A stretch of DNA of 12,312 nucleotides from Erysipelotrichaceae bacterium (lineage in GTDB: Bacteria > Bacillota_I > Bacilli_A > Erysipelotrichales > Erysipelotrichaceae): contig CAAEDX010000212.1 of the NCBI GenBank assembly GCA_900754715.1, forward strand, positions 1 through 12,312, read 5' to 3'. This document shows positions 8,501 to 12,312 of the stretch, piece after piece. The position numbers and the translations under genes were made by a program. Below the pieces are notes generated by a model. The model did no database searches, had not been told where the DNA came from, and saw only the letters and a list, made by a program, of their open reading frames with translations. Each line of letters opens with the position of its first letter. Within the stretch, counting starts at the first letter, position 1.

Positions 8501-9015
8501 GCGGTCAGTCATCCAAGTCAAGCCAGGCGGCTTCTATCGCGAAGTTCGCTGCCGGCGGAAAGACGACCGCAAAGAAGGATCTGGGCCAGATCGCAATGGC
8601 ATATGGTCATGTCTATGTCGCTTCTATCTCCATGGGCGCCAACAAGAATCAGACGCTGAAGGCCATCAAGGAAGCAGAAGCATATGACGGACCGTCTCTG
8701 ATCCTGGCGTACAGCCCATGTGCAGAGCATGGCATCAAGGGCGGACTGAGCAACCACCAGAGAACACAGGCTAAGGCCGTAGAATGCGGTTATGTAGACC
8801 TGTATCGTTACAATCCGGAGGCTGAGCAGCCGCTGACCATCGATTCCAAGGATCCGGATTACGATAAGATGCTCGACTTTATGATGACGGAGACTCGTTT
8901 CTCTCAGCTGCCGAAGCTGAAGGGCGAGACCGCATATGAAATGTTCGAAAAGACCAAGAATGACGCGATGAGACGTCGTCGCCGTCTGAAGGCTCTTGCC
9001 GAAGAAAAGATCTAA
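5506..9015 (+). CDS. nifJ: Pyruvate:ferredoxin (flavodoxin) oxidoreductase
   Basis: This cytoplasmic enzyme oxidatively decarboxylates pyruvate with CoA to acetyl-CoA, CO2 and reduced ferredoxin or flavodoxin, the central step of anaerobic pyruvate catabolism. The 1169 residues match the usual single-chain PFOR length of about 1170-1200. In order: the N-terminal pyrimidine-binding domain with YPITPSSP (28-35); core domain II; the gamma domain with GLGSDGTVSANK (422-433); the EKR region (675-677); two ferredoxin-type [4Fe-4S] motifs, C691/C694/C697/C701 and C747/C750/C753/C757; and the TPP domain, with GDGWA (963-967) leading to NTGGQ (997-1001). C816, C819, C844 and C1072 correspond in position to the ligands of the proximal cluster in the Desulfovibrio africanus enzyme. 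All expected ligands are present, so it should be active. Codon choice looks more uniform than in the neighbours, consistent with high expression. It has its own promoter and terminator. The name nifJ is conventional; nothing here suggests nitrogen fixation. Confidence 0.98.
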   Translation: MAKTFMSMDGNTATAHNAYAFTELSAIYPITPSSPMAEVVDVWANQGRKNIFGNVVKVAELQSEGGAAGAVHGALQAGTLATTFTASQGLLLMIPNIYKMVGECLPGVLHVSARALASRSLNIFGDHQDIYACRQTGVCMLASHSVQEAMDLAGVAHLAAIKASVPFIHFFDGFRTSHEIQKIEVFDTELYKDLIDYDALEAYRKRALNPHTNPVTRGGAENDDIYFQGMEARNEHYAKVPAIVAEYMEKISEITGRHYAPFTYYGAPDAERIIIAMGSITETAHETIDALMAKGEKVGMIKVHLYRPFAPEYMLKVMPSTVKKIAVLDRTKETGAMGEPLYLDVVAALKDRKDIEIIGGRYGLGSKDTQPCHVKAVFDHLKEDKMINGFTIGIEDDLTHLSLPADESFQIEGDYTSCLFWGLGSDGTVSANKSTVKIIGDNTDQYAQAYFAYDSKKAGGVTRSHLRFGKSPIRSTYYINNADFISCSLDAYMFKYDMVRNLKDGGTFLLNTTFSKEEIAHHMPNRMKAQLAKKHAKLYIINATKIAQEIGMGRRTNTILQSAFFALNEQIMPLETSLELMKAFAKKSYGKKGDAIVQLNYKAIDAGKDGMEEITVDPSWADLPYDANRKLTGDEYFDNHVAVINALEGYDMPVSAFTKYNLLDGSIRNNVAFEEKRTIAVQVPTWHPENCIQCGICSYVCPHATIRPFLLTDEEVAAAPMEFDTLQAMGKGVENLKYRIQVSPANCVGCGLCAVECPGKAGNKALEMVDINEKLDEEPLADYLFKHTEYKSEYFPTDTVKGSQFLMPYFEVSGSCPGCGETPYYKLVSQLFGRDMLVANATGCSMIYCSSTPSTPFVNDKNGEGVAWANSLFEDNAEYGYGMALAENYKQACILKTMEDNMENVDPQLKEAFEKYIEVHGNREAEREVSKTIKELAAQSDIADVKALADTDLVSKSVWIVGGDGWAYDIGYGGLDHVLASDVNVNVLVLDTEVYSNTGGQSSKSSQAASIAKFAAGGKTTAKKDLGQIAMAYGHVYVASISMGANKNQTLKAIKEAEAYDGPSLILAYSPCAEHGIKGGLSNHQRTQAKAVECGYVDLYRYNPEAEQPLTIDSKDPDYDKMLDFMMTETRFSQLPKLKGETAYEMFEKTKNDAMRRRRRLKALAEEKI

Positions 9016-9023
9016 TGATCGCT

Positions 9024-9051
9024 AAGGACAGCAGAAATGCTGTCCTTTTTT
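9024..9051 (+). terminator. Intrinsic terminator of nifJ
   Basis: A perfect 10-bp stem, AAGGACAGCA (9024-9033) with TGCTGTCCTT (9038-9047), is closed by a GAAA tetraloop and followed by T to 9051. It starts 8 bases after the nifJ stop and should be very efficient. Confidence 0.95.
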
Positions 9052-9086
9052 AGCATAAATGCGTGTGAAACGGGCAAGCTGTGAGC

Positions 9087-9092
9087 GGAGGG
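9087..9092 (+). promoter_or_regulatory. RBS of the CBS-DRTGG gene; decides its start
   Basis: GGAGGG directly abuts three consecutive ATG codons (9093, 9096, 9099). Only the third has normal spacing (6 bases), so 9099 is taken as the start. The GTG at 9081 lies upstream of this site and is unlikely. No clear promoter is visible in 9052-9086. Confidence 0.7.
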
Positions 9093-9098
9093 ATGATG

Positions 9099-9650
9099 AT
9101 GCATGAGATCACGAAAGACGGCTGTCTGCTGGTGGATCGGCACCAGCGGCTGGCCGATGTCTGCCGCAAGCTGCGTTCGCCTTCGATCTCCACGATCGCG
9201 GTATGCGGGAAGAACGGACAGATACAGGGATATATCCCGCTCTGGCATATCTTGCAGCTGCTGAAGGAGAACCGTGCCTTCATCGATCAGCGTATCGCCG
9301 CATGCACGGTGCGGCAGATCAGTGAGGCGCTGCAAGGCACGCTTTGCTGCGCCTTTCATCACGAAGGAAACTGGAAAGGCCTGCGTGTATATGGCGATGA
9401 CGCAAACGAAGAGATGGCGCACATGCTTTGCGTGGCCAGAGGGGATCGGATGCTGCTGACCCGAGCGGTGCGCAGCGCGGCAAGCTGTGTCATTGCCTGC
9501 GGTACCTCGATCATCAGTGATTCCCTGATCCGCGAGGCAAAAACGCGTCATGTTTCGCTCATCTGCACAGAAAAAGGGGTGCATGAGGCTTGTCAGACCA
9601 TTATCCTGTCGCTGCCTTTAGAAAGCCTGATGATCCGTAAGGCGCACTGA
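9099..9650 (+). CDS. Small CBS-like/DRTGG-like protein (orphan sensor module)
   Basis: The protein has 183 residues, no signal peptide and no membrane segment, so it is probably cytoplasmic. Residues ~8-70 resemble one CBS motif: a variable strand, a helix, STIAVCGKNGQIQGYI, then a helix WHILQLLKEN. Residues ~70-170 resemble a DRTGG domain, with a GDR (115-117) after a strand, a helix, VIACGTSIISDSLI, HVSLICTEKG, then a helix ending in IILSLPLESLMI. The same order (CBS, DRTGG, then a helix running into the next CBS) occurs in the regulatory insert of CBS-containing family II inorganic pyrophosphatases, where adenine nucleotides bind. Here the DHH and DHHA2 catalytic domains and the second CBS motif are absent. 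The literal T-G-G of DRTGG is not kept (CGT instead). A nucleotide-sensing role is inference. It lies just after the nifJ terminator, so it may depend on read-through or on a promoter I cannot see. Confidence 0.7.
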   Translation: MHEITKDGCLLVDRHQRLADVCRKLRSPSISTIAVCGKNGQIQGYIPLWHILQLLKENRAFIDQRIAACTVRQISEALQGTLCCAFHHEGNWKGLRVYGDDANEEMAHMLCVARGDRMLLTRAVRSAASCVIACGTSIISDSLIREAKTRHVSLICTEKGVHEACQTIILSLPLESLMIRKAH

Positions 9651-9665
9651 GCGGCGCCTTTTTTT
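9639..9665 (+). terminator. Terminator overlapping the stop codon
   Basis: AAGGCGC (9639-9645) pairs with GCGCCTT (9654-9660), followed by T to 9665. The left arm is coding sequence for the last residues of the CBS-DRTGG protein, and the TGA stop (9648-9650) lies in the loop. Confidence 0.88.
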
Positions 9666-9666
9666 C

Positions 9667-9695
9667 TTGCGATGCCTGACGTTCCTCATTATAAT
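9667..9695 (+). promoter_or_regulatory. Promoter of the FUSC-fusion gene
   Basis: TTGCGA (9667-9672) and a perfect TATAAT (9690-9695) are 17 bases apart. The -35 box begins one base after the U-tract of the preceding terminator. Transcription would start near 9702, giving a leader of under 20 bases. Confidence 0.8.
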
Positions 9696-9706
9696 ATTGA
9701 GGGAAC

Positions 9707-9712
9707 GAGGGG
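9707..9712 (+). promoter_or_regulatory. RBS of the FUSC-fusion gene; decides its start
   Basis: GAGGGG abuts the ATG at 9713 with no spacer but lies 6 bases before the in-frame ATG at 9719. The latter is therefore preferred and gives an N-terminus MKKMPGIG. Confidence 0.65.
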
Positions 9713-9718
9713 ATGTAC

Positions 9719-10915
9719 ATGAAAAAGATGCCAGGGATCGGCTTACGGATGATCAAATCCAGCATTGCAGTTTTTTTATGTCTGCTGCTGAACATGCTGC
9801 GGCAGGGTCAGGGCGTGGTATTCTATTCTTGCATCGCGGCCGTGCTCTGCATGCAGCAGGATGCCGGCAGCAGCGTCAGGGTCGGAAAGAATCGCGTGGT
9901 CGGCACGCTGGTCGGCGGCGCGGCCGGAATGCTTCTGCTCGCACTGGAACAGCAGTTCCATATTCAGGGCACGCTGGCGCATGACATCCTGGTCTCCGCT
10001 GGGATCCTGGTGATCATTTATGTGACCGTGCTCATGGAAAAAAGGAGCGCGTCTTACATATCCTGTGTCGTGTTCATGAGCATCGTCATTTCACATATCA
10101 CAGATGAAGATCCTTATCTGTTTGCGCTGAACCGTATCCTTGATACTTTGATCGGCATCGCCGTTTCTTTTGCCGTCAACCTCTTCCATCTGCCGCATCC
10201 TCGTCAGCGCGATGTGCTCTTCGTGCGTTGCGGTGATCGTCTTGCGATCGACAAAGAGAAGTCAGCCGCATTGCATGCTGTGCGCGTCAGACGACTGCTG
10301 GATGAGGGCATGAAGCTGACCTGTGCGTTTCCTTTGCCGCCGTGCGGTGATGACATGACCATGCCTTTCCCGCTGATCGTGTTTGGCGGCGGTGCGCTGT
10401 ATGACGAACGCAGCCGCCGTTATGAAGTGCTGCATCAGTTTACTGCCGCGCAGACGGGACAACTGCTGACATTGCTGCAGGAAGCAGATGCGGAAGCTTT
10501 CACATTTTTTGTCAGCGCGCACGTGCTGCATGTCTATCTGCCGGCACCTCCGCGTGACGCAGAAGCGTCGGCATTGCTTGAAGCGCTGCGCGGACGGGCC
10601 GGATACGCCTGTGTGATCGACCGGATACCGCCCGAACGTGAGGCACTGATGTTCGGCGTGATGGCGGCGCCAGCGCAGATCACATCACTGGAAAAGAAGC
10701 TTGGCGCTGCTCCTTGCCAGCTGCGCCGTTATGCTTGCGCAGAGCGCGTTTTCCTTGCGCTGCTGCCTTCATGCAATGATGAGCAGGAAGCCGCCGATCT
10801 GCTCAGCGCACGGATCCATGCGCAAAAGGCAATATGCTTTCCAAGTGATGAGGAAAACGAGGCGCAGCGCCTGGAACAGATGTTTTATCGTCGTTGTGAT
10901 GTAAAGAACGGATAA
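9719..10915 (+). CDS. FUSC/aromatic-acid-exporter membrane protein with pseudo-HAD C-terminus
   Basis: The protein has 398 residues. The N-terminal ~155 are hydrophobic, with about six membrane segments near 14-27, 32-45, 59-76, 88-106, 112-126 and 138-155. The CMQQDAGSSVRVGKNRVVGT stretch (44-63) is typical of the FUSC/ArAE family (small-molecule or aromatic-acid efflux, Bacillus YgaE/YqjA-like). The C-terminal ~235 residues are soluble and follow the order of a Cof-type (HAD-IIB) phosphatase: DVLFVRCGDRLA (165-176) where DVDGTL would be, a helix, GMKLTCAF (197-204), PLIVFGGGALYDE (218-230) like the PLITFNGA-IYDE strand, a cap region, and FPSDEENEAQRL (374-385) where GDxxND would be. Both nucleophile-motif aspartates are replaced (R170, G172) and no motif III lysine is evident, so catalysis is unlikely. 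A ligand-sensing or gating role is inference. It has its own promoter and no terminator, so transcription may continue into the U32 genes. Confidence 0.8.
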   Translation: MKKMPGIGLRMIKSSIAVFLCLLLNMLRQGQGVVFYSCIAAVLCMQQDAGSSVRVGKNRVVGTLVGGAAGMLLLALEQQFHIQGTLAHDILVSAGILVIIYVTVLMEKRSASYISCVVFMSIVISHITDEDPYLFALNRILDTLIGIAVSFAVNLFHLPHPRQRDVLFVRCGDRLAIDKEKSAALHAVRVRRLLDEGMKLTCAFPLPPCGDDMTMPFPLIVFGGGALYDERSRRYEVLHQFTAAQTGQLLTLLQEADAEAFTFFVSAHVLHVYLPAPPRDAEASALLEALRGRAGYACVIDRIPPEREALMFGVMAAPAQITSLEKKLGAAPCQLRRYACAERVFLALLPSCNDEQEAADLLSARIHAQKAICFPSDEENEAQRLEQMFYRRCDVKNG

Positions 10916-10918
10916 ATA

Positions 10919-10927
10919 TGATATAAT
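10919..10927 (+). promoter_or_regulatory. Extended -10 promoter of the U32 pair
   Basis: TGATATAAT is a perfect extended -10 (TGnTATAAT) starting 3 bases after the FUSC-fusion stop. The -35 position at 17 bases (10899-10904) is poor. TTGTGA at 10894-10899 is better matched but 22 bases away. Extended -10 promoters can work without a -35. The expected start near 10934 leaves a leader of about 19 bases. Confidence 0.65.
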
Positions 10928-10952
10928 TGTGCCGTTTGAAAGGATGAGCGTG

Positions 10953-11846
10953 ATGAGCCAATGGATCGTTACCTTGAATGATGAGGATTCTGTCCGGGAT
11001 CTGAAGGAAGCCGGTGCGGATGAGCTGCTTGTTTCCGTACCGTTTTTTTCGCTGCGGGGCGCACATATCTTTCCGCTGGAACAGCTGCAGACGCTGAGCA
11101 GAAAGATCCATGCCGCAGGCGCAAAGCTTGCTGTGAACTGCACGCGCTTCTTCATGGAAGAAGAGCTGCCGCGGCTGCGCGAGTTTCTTGCTTTGCTCAA
11201 AGATGTGCAGGCAGATACGATTTATTTTGCAGATGAGGGCGTCTTGTATGAGGCGGCACAGCTTGGGCTGCAAGAGCGTCTCGTCTATCAGCCGGATACG
11301 CTGGTGACTAACAGTGCCGACGTGCGCTTTTACCGTGAACAGGGATGCAAGGGGGTCGCTGCGGCACGGGAGATCACGCTGGAGGAGATCTGTGCCATCG
11401 CCTCGCACAGCAGCGGCCTGGAACTGCTTGTTCACGGGCGGTTTTCGATCATGCACAGCCGCCGTCAGCTTCTGCGCTGCTACTTTGATTTTCTGCAGCG
11501 TCCTGATATGGAGGTGCAGGGCCGCCGGGATCTGTTCCTGAGAGAGGAGACCCGTGCCGCGCGCATGCCGGTTTTCGAAGATGAGAGCGGGACCCATGTG
11601 TTCAGCGAATATACGCTGCAAAGCTTTGCCCAGATCGAAACGCTCATACGCTGCGGGGCACAACGCTTCCGCATCGACAGCATCTTCCACGACGACGCGT
11701 GGAGCGTACGGGCCTTGAATGATTATCGCGCCGTGCTTGCGCATCAGCTGAGCCCTGCGGAGGCAGCCGCAAGATGCGAACGCGATGATCCGGAAAGCTG
11801 CTACAGCGAAGGCTTTTATTATACGAAGACCAGTCTGGTGAAGTGA
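10953..11846 (+). CDS. trhP1: U32-family protein, YrrN/TrhP1-like
   Basis: The protein has 297 residues, matching the short U32 subtype represented by Bacillus YrrN. The N-terminal part is a TIM-barrel-like series of beta-alpha units: GADELLVSVPFFSLRG (21-36), AAGAKLAVNCTRFF (54-67), ADTIYFADEG (87-96) and RLVYQPDTLVTN (109-120). The U32 signature is around HGRFSIMHSRRQLL (161-174). In B. subtilis, YrrN and YrrO (TrhP1/TrhP2) are needed for 5-hydroxyuridine at tRNA wobble position 34, using prephenate. U32 proteins were first named peptidases, but that activity is doubtful for this branch. The usual cysteines of the signature, which serve as Fe-S ligands in TrhP/UbiU, are replaced here, so this is probably the non-cluster partner. 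The start at 10953 has AAAGG (10939-10943) 9 bases upstream. ATG 10944 touches that site. The next gene begins 12 bases after its stop. Confidence 0.85.
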   Translation: MSQWIVTLNDEDSVRDLKEAGADELLVSVPFFSLRGAHIFPLEQLQTLSRKIHAAGAKLAVNCTRFFMEEELPRLREFLALLKDVQADTIYFADEGVLYEAAQLGLQERLVYQPDTLVTNSADVRFYREQGCKGVAAAREITLEEICAIASHSSGLELLVHGRFSIMHSRRQLLRCYFDFLQRPDMEVQGRRDLFLREETRAARMPVFEDESGTHVFSEYTLQSFAQIETLIRCGAQRFRIDSIFHDDAWSVRALNDYRAVLAHQLSPAEAAARCERDDPESCYSEGFYYTKTSLVK

Positions 11847-11852
11847 GGAGGG
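11845..11852 (+). promoter_or_regulatory. RBS of the second U32 gene, overlapping the upstream stop
   Basis: GAGGAGGG begins inside the TGA stop of the preceding gene and ends 6 bases before ATG 11859. The overlap indicates translational coupling and roughly matched expression of the two U32 proteins. Confidence 0.8.
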
Positions 11853-11858
11853 AAAGTC

Positions 11859-12312
11859 ATGGGAAAGATCGAATTGCTTGCGCCGGCTGGTGACCTCACG
11901 CGGCTGAAGACCGCGGTTCGCTATGGCGCTGATGCCGTATATATCGGCGGACGGCAGTTTTCGCTGCGTTCACGAGCGAGCAATTTTTCGCTTGAGGATA
12001 TCCGTGAGGGCGCGGCCTTTGCCAGAGAACATGGGGCAGCAGTGCACGTGACGATAAATATGCTTCCTCATGAAGATGACTTTGAGGGACTGGAAGGCTA
12101 TGTGGCAGAGCTGGTCAGGGCCGGCGTGCACGCCGTGATCGTCGCTTCCCCCGCGGCGGCGTGTTTCATCGCTGAGCGGTTTCCACAGCTGGAGGTGCAT
12201 ATCTCTACGCAGCACTCTACGACAAACGCTTCCGCCATCCGTTTCTGGAAGCAGAAGGGCATGCATCGGGTCGTGCTGGCGCGTGAATGTTCGCTGGAAC
12301 AGATCAAGGCGA
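11859..12312 (+). CDS. trhP2: U32-family protein, YrrO/TrhP2-like (3' truncated)
   Basis: Only the first 151 codons are in the window; family members are usually about 400-430 residues. The visible part is typical: MGKIELLAPAGD at the N-terminus, YGADAVYIGGRQFSLR (22-37), SNFSLEDIREGA, VHVTINMLPHEDD, AVIVASPAA, EVHISTQHSTTNASA and a VVLARE strand. These are the beta-alpha units of a TIM-barrel-like fold. The U32 signature and the cysteine Fe-S ligands would lie beyond the window end. By family and gene order it is the partner of the preceding gene in prephenate-dependent tRNA 5-hydroxyuridine (ho5U34) formation. The adjacent yrrM (trmR) methyltransferase of Bacillus is not upstream here, where the FUSC fusion stands instead. 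The start is secure: it has a strong RBS, and family members commonly begin M-x-K-x-E-L-L-A-P-A-G. Confidence 0.9.
   Translation, partial: MGKIELLAPAGDLTRLKTAVRYGADAVYIGGRQFSLRSRASNFSLEDIREGAAFAREHGAAVHVTINMLPHEDDFEGLEGYVAELVRAGVHAVIVASPAAACFIAERFPQLEVHISTQHSTTNASAIRFWKQKGMHRVVLARECSLEQIKA

Noticed and set aside
5506..9015. nifJ as a sign of nitrogen fixation
   Set aside because: No other nif gene is present, and PFOR of this type is general in fermentative anaerobes.

Overview
The window reads as chromosomal DNA of an anaerobic, fermentative Gram-positive bacterium (Bacillota; an Erysipelotrichales-like gut organism is my guess, not shown by the sequence). Support: strong AAGGAGG-type ribosome binding sites, sigma-A type promoters, compact intrinsic terminators with U-tracts, a single-chain pyruvate:ferredoxin oxidoreductase, Cna_B-like repeats and a tandem pair of U32 'peptidase' genes. 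GC content looks moderately high for that group (judged by eye). All six genes are on the + strand. I see no RNA gene, insertion sequence, phage gene or CRISPR array.

Layout: 1-31 is the terminator of an upstream gene outside the window. 141-5336 is one very large gene for a 1731-residue protein made almost entirely of about 17 divergent ~100-residue immunoglobulin/prealbumin-like repeats of the Cna_B type. It has no evident signal peptide and no sortase signal, and it is unusually rich in cysteine. It ends at its own terminator (5342-5370). 5442-9051 is a self-contained, probably highly expressed nifJ unit with promoter, RBS, 1169-residue enzyme and terminator. 9099-9650 encodes a small protein resembling the CBS-DRTGG regulatory insert of family II pyrophosphatases, without the catalytic parts; its terminator overlaps its stop codon. 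9667-10915 is a promoter plus a membrane protein of the FUSC/aromatic-acid-exporter type, with a C-terminal domain that looks like a catalytically dead Cof-type HAD phosphatase. 10919 to the window end is a promoter and two U32-family genes (trhP1-like, then truncated trhP2-like), expected to act together in tRNA 5-hydroxyuridine formation.

The genes do not form one pathway. nifJ converts pyruvate to acetyl-CoA and reduced ferredoxin/flavodoxin, the U32 pair is tRNA modification, and the FUSC fusion and CBS-DRTGG protein are probable transport and nucleotide-sensing functions of unknown substrate. The most novel parts are the giant repeat protein, in which a Lys-Glu-Asn triad of isopeptide-forming type is kept as a complete set in only five repeats; the FUSC-pseudo-HAD fusion; and the orphan CBS-DRTGG protein. 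No computation was run. Family assignments come from reading motifs.
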